Shown here in pieces: positions 1-8,932 of a stretch of 32,224 nt of DNA; within the stretch, counting starts at the first letter, position 1, and each line of letters begins with the position of its first letter. Origin of the DNA: JAADHG01 sp964418645 (lineage in GTDB: Bacteria > Bacteroidota > Bacteroidia > Flavobacteriales > Flavobacteriaceae); the NCBI GenBank assembly GCA_964418645.1, contig CAYQME010000027.1, forward strand, positions 1 to 32,224, given 5' to 3'. The translations under genes and the position numbers were made by a program. A model generated the notes under the pieces. It saw nothing but the letters and a program-made list of their open reading frames with translations, made no database searches and was not told the DNA's origin.

Positions 1-1
1 T

Positions 2-1768
2 GTGGACCAAGTATATATGAATGCCGTACAATTAATGACAGGAAGCGGCGGTTGGCCACTCAATATAGTGGCGCTTCCAGATGGAAGACCCGTTTGGGGA
101 GGTACCTATTTTAAAAAAGAACAATGGATAAAAGTACTTAATCAAATTTCGGATGTATATAAAGAAGATCCCTCAAAACTAACTGCCTATGCCGATAAAT
201 TAGAGACAGGTATTAAATCTTTAGATATTGTTTCTCTTAATACAAACGAAGTTGAATTCACAAAAGACTTTATTGAAGAGTCTGTCTTAACTTGGTCTAA
301 AAATTTCGACAATACTAAAGGTGGGATAAATCGTGCTCCAAAATTTATGATGCCTAATAACTTGCACTTTTTACTACGACAAGCCTATCAAAACAACGAT
401 GCTACACTTCAAAATTATGTAAATCTTACATTAACAAAAATTGCTTATGGGGGTGTGTTTGACCATGTAGGTGGTGGTTTTTCTAGATATTCTACTGATT
501 TTAAGTGGCATGTACCCCATTTTGAAAAAATGCTTTATGATAATGCACAATTAGTGAGTCTTTATAGTGATGCGTATTTAATTACAAAGAATGAATTATA
601 CAAAGATGTAGTTTATGAAACTTTGGAGTTTGTAGAACGCGAGTTAACCAATCCTGAAGGCACTTTTTATTCGTCGTTAGATGCAGACAGCACAACTCCT
701 AAAGACGAATTGGAAGAAGGCACATATTATGTTTGGACAAAAGAGGAATTAAATCCTTTATTAGGGGCTGATTTTAATCTTTTTTCTGATTACTATAATG
801 TGAATAATTATGGCTTTTGGGAAGATAAAAACTATGTTCTAATTAGAAAAGATAGTGATAAAGATATTGCTGAAAAATATACTCTTTCTATAGAAGAACT
901 GTCTAGTAAAATTAAACAATGGAAAGACGTATTATTAACTGAACGAGAAAAACGCTCTCGCCCAAGGTTAGATGATAAAGTGCTTACCTCTTGGAATGCC
1001 CTAATGTTAAAAGGTTATGTAGACGCCTATCGTGTGTTTAATGAACCTCGTTTTTTAGAAGCAGCAATTAAAAATGCTAATTTTATATTAGACAAACAAT
1101 TAACGGCTGATGGTAGTTTAAACCATAGTTATAAAGATGGTAAAAGTACCATCAATGGATATCTTGAAGATTATGCTGCAACCATTGATGCATTTATATC
1201 GCTTTACGAAAACACCTTAGATGAAGAATGGTTGCAAACAGCAAAAAATTTAACCGATTATACCTTTGACCATTTTTTTGATGACAACAGTAAAATGTTT
1301 TATTTCACATCAGATAAAGATGCATCTCTGGTAACCAGAAGTATTGAATATAGAGATAATGTTATTCCTGCAAGCAATTCTATATTTGCAAAAAATTTAT
1401 TCAAGCTATCTCATTATTTTGATAATGAAGCGTATTACAATACGGCGACATCAATGCTTCATAATATCAATCCCGAAATTGCTACATATCCTTCAGGATT
1501 TTCAAATTGGTTAGACTTGATGTTAAATTACATTAATAATTATTATGAAGTTGCTATCGTTGGAGATAACGCTTTGGATAAAATTAAAGAGTTAAATCAA
1601 TCCTATATTCCTAATAAACTTATTGTTGGGAGTACAAGTGATAACACCTTACCCCTTCTTGAAAACAGGTATGTTGAAGGCGAAACATTTATCTATGTCT
1701 GTGTAAATAAAGCTTGTAAACTTCCTGTGAAAGAAGTTGAAAAAGCATTAACTCTAATCGAAAAATAG
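2..1768 (+). CDS. Thioredoxin domain-containing protein, DUF255/YyaL family (5' partial)
   Basis: This is the C-terminal 588 residues of a protein whose start lies before the window. Base 2 opens a GTG valine codon in a sequence (VDQVYMNAVQ, then GSGGWPLN) that is internal to the N-terminal thioredoxin-like domain of this family. The CxxC/CHWC region expected upstream is therefore not visible. After the thioredoxin part comes a long alpha/alpha-barrel-like region related to N-acylglucosamine 2-epimerase/glycosidase folds, with the family motif HVPHFEKMLYDNAQL and a conserved stretch around LDDKVLTSWNALMLKGY. The C-terminus carries CVNKACKLPV, a short Cys-containing ending common in the family. 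The enzymatic role of the family is not established; a redox or sugar-linked function is only inferred. The gene ends one base before the next ORF, so the two are probably cotranscribed. Confidence 0.9.
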   Translation: MDQVYMNAVQLMTGSGGWPLNIVALPDGRPVWGGTYFKKEQWIKVLNQISDVYKEDPSKLTAYADKLETGIKSLDIVSLNTNEVEFTKDFIEESVLTWSKNFDNTKGGINRAPKFMMPNNLHFLLRQAYQNNDATLQNYVNLTLTKIAYGGVFDHVGGGFSRYSTDFKWHVPHFEKMLYDNAQLVSLYSDAYLITKNELYKDVVYETLEFVERELTNPEGTFYSSLDADSTTPKDELEEGTYYVWTKEELNPLLGADFNLFSDYYNVNNYGFWEDKNYVLIRKDSDKDIAEKYTLSIEELSSKIKQWKDVLLTEREKRSRPRLDDKVLTSWNALMLKGYVDAYRVFNEPRFLEAAIKNANFILDKQLTADGSLNHSYKDGKSTINGYLEDYAATIDAFISLYENTLDEEWLQTAKNLTDYTFDHFFDDNSKMFYFTSDKDASLVTRSIEYRDNVIPASNSIFAKNLFKLSHYFDNEAYYNTATSMLHNINPEIATYPSGFSNWLDLMLNYINNYYEVAIVGDNALDKIKELNQSYIPNKLIVGSTSDNTLPLLENRYVEGETFIYVCVNKACKLPVKEVEKALTLIEK

Positions 1769-1769
1769 A

Positions 1770-2126
1770 ATGGAAATCATCACAATAATATTGATTGTAT
1801 TCGTTGCATTAGAACATTTTTACTTTTTAATTTTAGAAATGTTTTTATGGGCTAAACCAAAAGGCATCAAAGCATTTGGTTTAAAATCTAAAGCATATGC
1901 TGAAGAAACAAAAGTATTAGCCGCCAATCAAGGGTTATATAATGGTTTTTTGGTCACTGGTTTAATCTGGTCTATTCTCTCTAGGAATACAGAAATAGCT
2001 ATTTTCTTTTTAAGCTGTGTGATTATTGCAGGTATTTATGGTGCTTACTCAACAAAAAAAATACGATTGTTTTATGTTCAGGCTGTTCCAGCAATACTAG
2101 CATTTTTACTTGTTGTTTTTGGTTAA
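1770..2126 (+). CDS. DUF1304 family small membrane protein
   Basis: This 118-residue protein has four predicted membrane helices (about residues 3-27, 55-70, 75-93 and 102-117). Its sequence matches the DUF1304 pattern: an N-terminal helix containing ALEHFYFLILEMF, then a charged loop, then the signature NQGLYNGFL at residues 53-61. Length and hydropathy are normal for the family, whose function is unknown. Its ATG begins one base after the stop of the upstream thioredoxin-domain gene, indicating cotranscription and possibly translational coupling. It faces tsaB tail to tail, with 72 bp between the stops. Confidence 0.85.
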   Translation: MEIITIILIVFVALEHFYFLILEMFLWAKPKGIKAFGLKSKAYAEETKVLAANQGLYNGFLVTGLIWSILSRNTEIAIFFLSCVIIAGIYGAYSTKKIRLFYVQAVPAILAFLLVVFG

Positions 2127-2176
2127 AAAAGAGGTGTTAAATTTAATTTATAAACTAAAAAAATTATTATTCACCC

Positions 2177-2206
2177 AATCTTAAAGCTCAAAAAAAGTTT
2201 AAGATT
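2177..2206. terminator. Possible bidirectional terminator between convergent genes
   Basis: A 9-bp perfect inverted repeat (AATCTTAAA at 2177-2185, TTTAAGATT at 2198-2206) encloses a 12-nt A-rich loop. It lies between the DUF1304 gene (plus) and tsaB (minus) and overlaps the tsaB stop codon. A short T-run follows on the plus strand and an A/T-rich stretch on the other. The stem contains almost no G-C pairs, so stability is doubtful and this remains a weak call. Confidence 0.35.
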
Positions 2207-2873
2207 TTGATTTCAATGCAACAAAATCTTTTAAATAGTAGGGTTCAAAATAAGCGACATCTTCGGTGTCGTTTTTTTTGTATTTATTATTAGCGAGTAA
2301 ACTCATTTCGTTTGCCGATGGTAATTTATTATCAACAAAAATAGCATTAGGGTGACTAATCAATGTTTTTGTTTTTTCGACACCATTCCCAATAAAATAA
2401 ACTTTCCCTTCTTCTAAATAATCTTTAAAAGACTGCTCTTCCAAAATTTGCGCTTGTGTTTCTCTAATCTGTTTGTAATTTAAATCGAAAATTGCGGAAT
2501 ACACTTCCATACGCCTAGCATCCAACATAGGTACAATAAAACCTTCTTCTATTTTAATTTGATGTGCTAACGCCTCTAAAGTAGCAACTGAAATTAGTGG
2601 TTTATCTATAGCAAAACAAAGCCCTTTTGCTGCCGAAACACCTATACGCAATCCTGTGTAGGATCCTGGTCCTTTGCTAACTGCAATAGCATCCAAATCA
2701 CTAAATTTAATTTTTGATTTAATTAAAACCTCATCAATATAACTATGCAATCGTTCGGCATGAGAATACTTATTATTGTTATCCTCTTTTAAAACTAAAG
2801 TCTCTCCTTCTTTTGAAAGAGAGACTGAGCAATTAGTCGTACTTGTTTCTATATTTAATATTAATGAGCTCAT
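2199..2873 (-). CDS. tsaB: tRNA threonylcarbamoyladenosine biosynthesis protein TsaB
   Basis: This 224-residue cytoplasmic protein is the TsaB subunit. TsaB dimerises with TsaD to transfer threonylcarbamoyl from TC-AMP to A37 of ANN-decoding tRNAs. The N-terminus (ILNIETSTTNCSVSL) is the ASKHA-fold opening of the TsaB/TsaD family, and SKGPGSYTGLRIGVSAAKG at residues 66-84 is the conserved TsaB motif. The length is typical of Bacteroidetes TsaB, which is shorter at the C-terminus than TsaD. It lies downstream of the TolC gene of the export operon but has a recognisable promoter of its own in the 50-bp gap, so it need not depend on that operon. The ATG at 2873 is the only good start. Confidence 0.95.
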   Translation of the reverse strand: MSSLILNIETSTTNCSVSLSKEGETLVLKEDNNNKYSHAERLHSYIDEVLIKSKIKFSDLDAIAVSKGPGSYTGLRIGVSAAKGLCFAIDKPLISVATLEALAHQIKIEEGFIVPMLDARRMEVYSAIFDLNYKQIRETQAQILEEQSFKDYLEEGKVYFIGNGVEKTKTLISHPNAIFVDNKLPSANEMSLLANNKYKKNDTEDVAYFEPYYLKDFVALKSKS

Positions 2874-2892
2874 CTTGAATTATTATTGATTA

Positions 2893-2923
2893 CAAAAGTA
2901 ACTCAAGATGAATTCAATGCCAA
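2893..2923 (-). promoter_or_regulatory. Predicted Bacteroidetes promoter for tsaB
   Basis: Read on the minus strand, a -7 element TACTTTTG (2893-2900, matching TAnnTTTG) is preceded by TTG at 2921-2923 with a 20-nt spacer. This fits the known Bacteroidetes sigma-A consensus TTG-N17-23-TAnnTTTG. The transcript would start near 2886, giving a leader of about a dozen bases before the tsaB ATG at 2873. The -33 element abuts the stop codon of the upstream tolC gene. Confidence 0.55.
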
Positions 2924-4273
2924 TTAATCTAGAGTAATTGTTTTACCAAGATAAAAGTCTAATACTTTCGTTTTAAATACAAAATCGTATTTGGCATTTA
3001 TTAAAGAAGACTCTGCATTAATCAATCGTATTCTTGCTTGTTCTAAATCGAACGAATTCATTGCTCCAAGATTATATCGATCTTGAGAATTGCTAAAAGC
3101 AAGCTCTTGAGATTCTAATGATTTTTGTGCTGCTGTAAATGCTTTTAAGGCAGCTTGAGCATCCGTAAATGCACGTTGTATATTAGTTTCTAAATTAAGT
3201 TTAGCCTGATCTAAATCAAGTTTTGAATTTTCTTCTCTAATCTTTGATTTTGCAACAGCTGTTTTATTTTGAAATCTAGAGAATATTGGAATACTTACAC
3301 TTAGATTAAAATTATGGCCTTTGTTTGCATCAAGCTCTCTAAAAAAGGCTTGCTTTGTAAAATCATTTTTGGCTTCACTCCAAACAGAACCTAAACCATA
3401 ACTAAAATTTACTGATGGATAATATCCAGATTTGGAAATTTGAGTACTTAACTCAGCATTTTCAATGTTTTTCTCAGCTACTTTAATTTCATTTCTATTT
3501 TCAAAAGCATAATTTAAAATTGGCTTGATATCACTATACATTAGTAGAGCAGATGGTGTATCAACCTCTATTATTTCTACACGAAATCCTTCAAAAGGAA
3601 TCTGGAGTAGCTGTGATAAAGACAATAATGACAAAGTGTAATTATTATCAGCAACAGTCAATCTCTGTTCATCTGTACTTAAAGTGGCTTCTGCATCAAA
3701 AATATTAGCCTTGGGTTGCACTCCAGCATCTACTAAATTACTTACCTGTTCTAATTGCTTAACAGAAAAATCATATTGAGCCTTAGCTGTTTCTAAATTT
3801 TCCTTATTAAACAAAACATTTAAATATGCATTAGCTACATTTAATGAAATGTCGTCTTTAATTCTATTTAAATCATATTTATTAATTTCCTGATTTAACA
3901 ATGATTGCTTGTATAAATTCAAAGTTCTAAACCCATTAAAAACATTTTGATTAACACTAATATTATAATTAAAAGAATTTGTAGTTTGACTGATTCTTTG
4001 GTTTGAGACTGGATTAAAGCCTGAACCAATACTTACACGTTCCCCTAAACTAGTGTTCAAAGAAGGTAAAAAATTACCTTTGGCTGCAATAATATCTTGG
4101 TCATTTATCAATAAAATGTTTTCCCCCTTCTTTACGGTAATGTTGTTTTCTAAAGCATAATCTACACACTCTTGTAATGTCCAAAATTTGCTTTGGGCAG
4201 ATAATGAAAGACATACTAAGAAAAAGAATGCTACAAAACTATATTTCATATTACTTGTTTTAATTGTCTTCAT
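2924..4273 (-). CDS. TolC-family outer-membrane efflux protein
   Basis: This outer-membrane channel is the exit duct of the tripartite exporter encoded just upstream. It has a signal peptide ending LSLSAQ, then WTLQECVDYALENN, the usual opening of TolC/OEP proteins. Two similar OEP repeats follow, rich in long amphipathic helices (for example the stretch ending ALKAFTAAQKSLESQ) and containing the family phrase NSFDLEQARIRLINAESSLINAKYDF near the C-terminus in shortened segments. The longest reading starts at 4273 and overlaps the adaptor gene by 14 bp. A start at Met9 (ATG at 4249) would leave a 10-bp gap and give a cleaner signal peptide beginning MKYSFVAFFF; I consider it at least as likely. 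It is the last gene of the operon. The substrate is unknown. Confidence 0.93.
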   Translation of the reverse strand: MKTIKTSNMKYSFVAFFFLVCLSLSAQSKFWTLQECVDYALENNITVKKGENILLINDQDIIAAKGNFLPSLNTSLGERVSIGSGFNPVSNQRISQTTNSFNYNISVNQNVFNGFRTLNLYKQSLLNQEINKYDLNRIKDDISLNVANAYLNVLFNKENLETAKAQYDFSVKQLEQVSNLVDAGVQPKANIFDAEATLSTDEQRLTVADNNYTLSLLSLSQLLQIPFEGFRVEIIEVDTPSALLMYSDIKPILNYAFENRNEIKVAEKNIENAELSTQISKSGYYPSVNFSYGLGSVWSEAKNDFTKQAFFRELDANKGHNFNLSVSIPIFSRFQNKTAVAKSKIREENSKLDLDQAKLNLETNIQRAFTDAQAALKAFTAAQKSLESQELAFSNSQDRYNLGAMNSFDLEQARIRLINAESSLINAKYDFVFKTKVLDFYLGKTITLD

Positions 4274-5381
4274 CTTCGTCTTCGTTATCTTTTGATGCTT
4301 TATTCCACACTTTTATTTTATCGCCTTCTTTTACCCCTTCAAGAATTTCCACATTAATCCCATCAGATAAACCAATTTCTACATCTACTTTTTTAAATTT
4401 ACCGTCTTCTCCTTGTATTTCTACAAATGGTTCTTCTGTTATTCTATTAAATTGAAGCAATGCTTCCTTAATGGCCAGAATACTATCCTTACTTTCTATC
4501 TCAATTTCGGCATTTGCACTGTAACCTGCTCTAATTTTAGTGGAAGGATCTATTTTTACGTCCGCTTTTATTGTAAACTGTACTGCACCATTTTCCTCTT
4601 TTCCTTTCGGTGCCACAAAAGTTAATATTGCTGGAAATTCTTTTTCGTTAATAGCTCCAAGTATAACCTTTATTTCTATACCTTCTTCAAGCTTTCCTAC
4701 CTCAGCTTCATCTACTTTACCTTCAAAAATCATGATACTCATATCAGCAATTGTAGCAATTGTAGTTCCTGCATTAAAATTATTACTTTGAATAACTTGA
4801 TCTCCTTCACGTACAGGAATTTCTAATATAGTTCCAGAGATTTGAGAAATAATATTTGTATTTGCAGAAGTTCCTCTTGAAATCGACCCTTGTTTAATAA
4901 TACGATAATCATTTTGAGATTGGTCGTATGATTCTTTGGCTTGATTAAATGATAACTCACTGTTTTCAAAATCTTGTTTAGAAATGACTCCTTTATCAAA
5001 CAACCCTTTATTTCTATCAAATACAATTTTTGCATTATCCATAGAAAATTTAGCACTCTTTATTCTACTGTTAGCACTAACTAATGCTTGCTCGTTTGGA
5101 ACCACTCTAATTCTTGCTATCAGGTCTCCTTTTTTTACTAAATCGCCTTCTTCAACTAGTATTTTATCTACAATTCCTGTTATTTGAGGTTTTAATTCAA
5201 TTTCTTCCTCAGGATTAAGTTTCCCTGTAGCTACAGCTTTTGTATCTATTGACGTAAAGTAAGGCTCTTCAACTTTATAATCTATTATGTCTTTAGAATT
5301 TGAATCTTTAAAATACTTTAATACAAATAGTAACAATACTATCAATACTATTCCTACTATAATTTTTATTGTTTTTTTCAT
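4260..5381 (-). CDS. Efflux periplasmic adaptor subunit (HlyD/MacA type)
   Basis: This 373-residue membrane-fusion protein bridges the inner-membrane ABC permeases and TolC. An N-terminal membrane anchor (about residues 5-24) is followed by a lipoyl/barrel-sandwich half (LKPQITGIVDKILVEEGDLVKKGD), an alpha-helical hairpin (about 95-165) and the second sandwich half (ISGTILEIPVREGDQV). A beta-barrel domain and a membrane-proximal domain complete it. The C-terminus is a strikingly acidic tail (NEDEDEDN). Order and length match MacA-like adaptors paired with MacB-type permeases. The gene starts 12 bp after the permease stop and runs into the tolC start, so it is part of one operon. It could be called RND adaptor by homology alone, but the neighbours are ABC, not RND, components. 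Confidence 0.93.
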   Translation of the reverse strand: MKKTIKIIVGIVLIVLLLFVLKYFKDSNSKDIIDYKVEEPYFTSIDTKAVATGKLNPEEEIELKPQITGIVDKILVEEGDLVKKGDLIARIRVVPNEQALVSANSRIKSAKFSMDNAKIVFDRNKGLFDKGVISKQDFENSELSFNQAKESYDQSQNDYRIIKQGSISRGTSANTNIISQISGTILEIPVREGDQVIQSNNFNAGTTIATIADMSIMIFEGKVDEAEVGKLEEGIEIKVILGAINEKEFPAILTFVAPKGKEENGAVQFTIKADVKIDPSTKIRAGYSANAEIEIESKDSILAIKEALLQFNRITEEPFVEIQGEDGKFKKVDVEIGLSDGINVEILEGVKEGDKIKVWNKASKDNEDEDEDN

Positions 5382-5393
5382 TTTTTTAGTTAT

Positions 5394-6635
5394 TTATTCT
5401 TCTCTTAATGCTTCTATTGGTTTTATGCTTGTGGCTTTAAATGCTGGGATTAACCCAATTAAAGTTCCTAAAATAACAAGTATTACTAATGCTAATAATA
5501 CTACTGAAATGGTAACTGAGGCATTTACAAAAACTGCATCGTCACCTTGACCTAAAGTCTTATCCATTAAAATTAAAATCCATCCTCCTGATATGATTCC
5601 AAAGAATCCAGCCACTAATGTTAAAAACACTGCTTCTACCACAATTTGTCGCTTAATTTCAAAAGGTGTTGCACCTAATGCGCGACGAACTCCAATTTCT
5701 TTGGTACGCTCTTTAACAGTAATTAGCAATATGTTACCTATAGCAAATACTCCTGCTATTAGTGTAGCTATACCAACAAACCAAGTTAAAAATTGCATCC
5801 CCGTTAAAAATCCTGTCATTTTTGCAAAGCGTTCTCCCAAGTTAAAACTTCCAAAAGCACGCTTATCTTCAGGATGAATTCTATGCATATTTTTTAATAA
5901 AAGTTTGGTATCTAATTCAATTTGTTTAATATCAAATTCTGGTTTCCCTGTAATCATCATCCAGCCAATATTTTCTCCTTGATTATATATTTGCTGAAAT
6001 GTTGTAAAAGGAATATGAATATCGGTAGAAGGACCACCAAATGGATTCACCTCAAATATTCCAATAACTTGAAAATTAATATTATTAATTCTTATATACT
6101 CTCCAATAGCCTCTTCATCCTTTTCAAATAGTTGTTTATAAATATCTTCAGAAATAGCAACAGATTTTTTATTTTCATCTATATCTCTTTGATCGAGAAA
6201 ACGGCCATGTATCAATTTCTTTTTTTCAACTTTATCTAATAATGGATAATCTCCTGATATATTAAAAGTGCCTGAAAGCAGATTTCTAACTACTAAGCTT
6301 CGGTTTTGATTTCTTGGAACAACAAACTCAATGCCTTCAATATTTTCTTCTATTTTTTTGACATCCGTTAATGTTAATCTAACACGTTTTCCTTCTTGAA
6401 ATCCTTTAAAAGGTTTACTTGTATTTTGTCCCCAAATAAATACACTATTGGTAGCAAAATCTCCAAATAAACGATTGAATGAATTTTCGATGCCTTTTGC
6501 AGAACCTAAAAGACCTATTAATAGTAAAATGCCCCACCAAACACCAACCATGGTTAATGTAGATCTTAATTTGTTCTTACTAATACTATCGTATAGTTCT
6601 TGCCATGTATCTCTATCGAATAAAAATCTAAACAT
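5394..6635 (-). CDS. ABC transporter permease, MacB/FtsX type (second of pair)
   Basis: This 413-residue inner-membrane protein has the MacB layout. An N-terminal transmembrane helix follows a short cytoplasmic segment (SISKNKLRSTLTMVGVWWG). A large periplasmic MacB_PCD domain (about residues 55-270) comes next, then three C-terminal helices of the FtsX domain. The FtsX coupling motif ERTKEIGVRRALGATPFEI follows the first of these helices and would contact the ATPase. The protein ends with PAFKATSIKPIEALREE, typical of the family. It is a sequence-diverged partner of the next permease upstream, from which it is separated by 2 bp, so the two probably form a heterodimer. MacB itself carries the ATPase on the same chain; here it is separate. 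Confidence 0.93.
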   Translation of the reverse strand: MFRFLFDRDTWQELYDSISKNKLRSTLTMVGVWWGILLLIGLLGSAKGIENSFNRLFGDFATNSVFIWGQNTSKPFKGFQEGKRVRLTLTDVKKIEENIEGIEFVVPRNQNRSLVVRNLLSGTFNISGDYPLLDKVEKKKLIHGRFLDQRDIDENKKSVAISEDIYKQLFEKDEEAIGEYIRINNINFQVIGIFEVNPFGGPSTDIHIPFTTFQQIYNQGENIGWMMITGKPEFDIKQIELDTKLLLKNMHRIHPEDKRAFGSFNLGERFAKMTGFLTGMQFLTWFVGIATLIAGVFAIGNILLITVKERTKEIGVRRALGATPFEIKRQIVVEAVFLTLVAGFFGIISGGWILILMDKTLGQGDDAVFVNASVTISVVLLALVILVILGTLIGLIPAFKATSIKPIEALREE

Positions 6636-6637
6636 CC

Positions 6638-7867
6638 TTAATCATTTCTTAGTGCTACAATCGGTTTAATTCTTGATGCCCTTTTTGCAGGTAAATATCC
6701 AGCTATGGTTCCAGCTAATATTAATGTTATTGTTGCTCCAATTACAATAGTATTACTTACTCCTGGGTCTTTAATGAAATACTCTTTTAACACAGGTGTT
6801 GCCCACTCTAGAACGCCTACACCAATCAATAAACCAACATATCCTGAAATTGCAGTAATAATGATGGATTCAATTAAGATAATAGATATAATCTGTCTTG
6901 GCTGCGCACCAAGAGCTTTACGAATTCCTATTTCTTTAGTGCGCTCTTTAACTATAAAAATCATGATATTACTTATCCCAACAATGCCTGCAATTAAAGT
7001 CCCAAAGCCTATCACTAAAATAATGACACCTAATCCAAAAGACATTTGATTTACAGCTTTAGCTCCCTCAGCATTGTTTTGGACTCTAATGCCTCTTTGG
7101 TCACTATAAGCTATAGAAAAACGATTTTTAAGCTTTTTCTCCATTAAATTTCCAAAAGCAAGTGCTTTATCATAATCCATTTCGGGATTATAGGTGAGAT
7201 ACATCATATCTACATAATCATTATTGCCATACAATAATTGAGCAGTTGTAATTGGAATATACAACATACGCTCTTCATCATCTCCTCCATCATCTGTATA
7301 TACACCAACTACCTTATATTGAATACCACTTAAGTTTAAATATTTACCAACTGCTTTTGTTTTTGTAAATAAATCTTCTTCAACCAACCTTCCAATAATA
7401 ACTACTTTAGTTTTATTATTAATATCGCGTTGATTAATATATCTACCTTCTTTTACTTTATTTTGTTCTATAAAAAGATTATCGGGATGTATAGCTCTAA
7501 CCGTATAATTGTTTTTTTCGTTTCTAAAAGAGGCATTAACATTTTTCATGACTCTTGAAGTCATATACTCTACCTTATCACCAAACTCATCTAAAATATA
7601 ATCGTGGTCTTTATTCTTAAATTGGATTTGTCTCCCAGCCTGAAGACCTTTATATGCTTTTGTGGTTTTACCAGGATAAATTACTATATTATTTATAGCA
7701 TCGTCTTTAAAAGCTTCGGCAAACGTATTGAGTAATCCATTTGTAATACCAAAAAGAATAGCAAATAATAAAATGGCAAATGCCACAGTAAACCCAGAAA
7801 GCAAACTTCTGGTTCTATTTTTATTTATACTCTGAAATATTTCTCGCCAAAGATCTATATCAAACAT
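6638..7867 (-). CDS. ABC transporter permease, MacB/FtsX type (first of pair)
   Basis: This 409-residue inner-membrane permease has the same architecture as its neighbour: an N-terminal helix after NRTRSLLSGFTVAF, a periplasmic MacB_PCD domain, then the FtsX three-helix domain with ERTKEIGIRKALGAQPRQI. It ends in PAKRASRIKPIVALRND. Its start overlaps the end of the ATPase gene by 8 bp, which points to translational coupling. Together with the ATPase, the second permease, the adaptor and TolC it makes a complete MacAB-TolC-like exporter, probably for a peptide, lipid or antimicrobial compound. The actual substrate cannot be read from the sequence. Confidence 0.93.
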   Translation of the reverse strand: MFDIDLWREIFQSINKNRTRSLLSGFTVAFAILLFAILFGITNGLLNTFAEAFKDDAINNIVIYPGKTTKAYKGLQAGRQIQFKNKDHDYILDEFGDKVEYMTSRVMKNVNASFRNEKNNYTVRAIHPDNLFIEQNKVKEGRYINQRDINNKTKVVIIGRLVEEDLFTKTKAVGKYLNLSGIQYKVVGVYTDDGGDDEERMLYIPITTAQLLYGNNDYVDMMYLTYNPEMDYDKALAFGNLMEKKLKNRFSIAYSDQRGIRVQNNAEGAKAVNQMSFGLGVIILVIGFGTLIAGIVGISNIMIFIVKERTKEIGIRKALGAQPRQIISIILIESIIITAISGYVGLLIGVGVLEWATPVLKEYFIKDPGVSNTIVIGATITLILAGTIAGYLPAKRASRIKPIVALRND

Positions 7868-8561
7868 GTTGTGTAGCTTTTACTTGTTTAACAAATTTAT
7901 CTTCCATAATAACGCCATCTCGTAATCTAACAATACGTTTACACATATTAGCGATGTCTTCCTCGTGTGTTACGATTAAAAGCGTTTTGCCTTCATCATT
8001 TAATTGTTGCAAAAACTCCATAATCTCATATGAAATTGCTGTATCTAATGCTCCAGTTGGTTCATCGGCTAATAACAATTTTGGGTTTGCTGCTAAAGCT
8101 CTTGCTATTGCAACACGTTGATTTTGTCCTCCAGAAAGTTCTTTTGGCAAATGATGCGCCCAATTTGTTAATCCTACTTTTTCTAAATGAAACATTGCTT
8201 TTTCTTGGCGTTCTTTACGCTTCATGCCTTGGTAATACAAAGGCAATGCAACATTTTCTAATGCATTTTTATAATTAATAAGATTAAATGATTGAAAAAT
8301 AAATCCTAAAAATTTATTTCTGTAAACTGCTGCCTTCTTTTCGGTAAGGTTTTTAATTGGTAAACCATCTAATATATACTCGCCGGAATCGGCTTCATCT
8401 AACATTCCAATAATATTCAGTAATGTTGACTTTCCTGAACCAGATGATCCCATGATTGCTACCATTTCTCCATCTTCAATATTCAGATTTATTCCTTTAA
8501 GCACGTGTAAACTAGAATCTCCTATGGTATAGGATTTGTGTAGATTGCTTATTTTCAGCAT
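7860..8561 (-). CDS. ABC transporter ATP-binding protein (MacB/LolD-like)
   Basis: This 233-residue cytoplasmic ATPase powers the exporter downstream. All nucleotide-binding motifs are intact: Walker A GSSGSGKST (residues 38-46), Q-loop Gln90 in GFIFQSFNL, signature LSGGQ (142-146), Walker B LLLADEP (162-168) with the D-loop GALD, and the switch His199 in IVTHE. The sequence belongs to the MacB/LolD subgroup, which pairs with FtsX-type permeases. It is the first gene of the operon. The 115 bp upstream of it hold no clear TAnnTTTG element and no terminator, so readthrough from the oxidase-assembly genes, or an atypical promoter, is possible. Confidence 0.95.
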   Translation of the reverse strand: MLKISNLHKSYTIGDSSLHVLKGINLNIEDGEMVAIMGSSGSGKSTLLNIIGMLDEADSGEYILDGLPIKNLTEKKAAVYRNKFLGFIFQSFNLINYKNALENVALPLYYQGMKRKERQEKAMFHLEKVGLTNWAHHLPKELSGGQNQRVAIARALAANPKLLLADEPTGALDTAISYEIMEFLQQLNDEGKTLLIVTHEEDIANMCKRIVRLRDGVIMEDKFVKQVKATQHV

Positions 8562-8676
8562 AGTTAGTGTCTTTTATAAAGTTTCTTAAGCGTTGCTCTT
8601 TTAGTTAGTTTATAATTAGACTTCAAAAAGAATATTTTGTTACAGGATATACTTTTAATAAAATGTTAAAAAAATA

Positions 8677-8889
8677 CTAATTGTTCTTTAACTTCCTATA
8701 AATAAAGTAACCTAAGCCTCCAATAAGTATGTAAGGGATTGCCATTAAATATACAATTCCGTTATTAATACCTCTAGCAGTGCTTTGGCCTTCTTCGCTC
8801 TCTAAAACAGCACGACACATGGCACATTGTGCTTCAACTGGAACAGAAACTAACAGTAATAAGATTATTATGAGAATAGTTTTTTTCAT
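8677..8889 (-). CDS. Small CxxC membrane protein in the oxidase assembly cluster
   Basis: This 70-residue protein has a strong N-terminal signal or anchor (residues 2-20), immediately followed by QCAMCRAVLE with a Cys22-x-x-Cys25 pair. A C-terminal membrane helix (about 46-65) and a short basic tail complete it. I recognise the pattern as one found beside SCO and DUF420 genes in other Flavobacteria, usually annotated hypothetical, but I cannot assign a function. If residues 1-20 are cleaved, the CxxC would sit at the mature N-terminus on the periplasmic face, suitable for binding metal or for thiol exchange. It follows DUF420 by 43 bp on the same strand. A role in copper delivery or oxidase maturation is an inference from context. 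Confidence 0.75.
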   Translation of the reverse strand: MKKTILIIILLLLVSVPVEAQCAMCRAVLESEEGQSTARGINNGIVYLMAIPYILIGGLGYFIYRKLKNN

Positions 8890-8902
8890 ATTAAAGAATG
8901 TT

Positions 8903-8930
8903 GAGATTCTTCGTTTTACTCAGAATTACA
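8903..8930. repeat. Intergenic imperfect palindrome, copy R1 (ATTCT/AGAAT arms)
   Basis: The gap between DUF420 and the 70-residue gene holds GATTCTTCGTTTTACTCAG followed by AATTACA. The arms ATTCT (8906-8910) and AGAAT (8922-8926) pair around a loop containing TTCG and CTC. The layout matches copies R2 to R5 elsewhere in the window. Confidence 0.55.
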
Positions 8931-8932
8931 GT

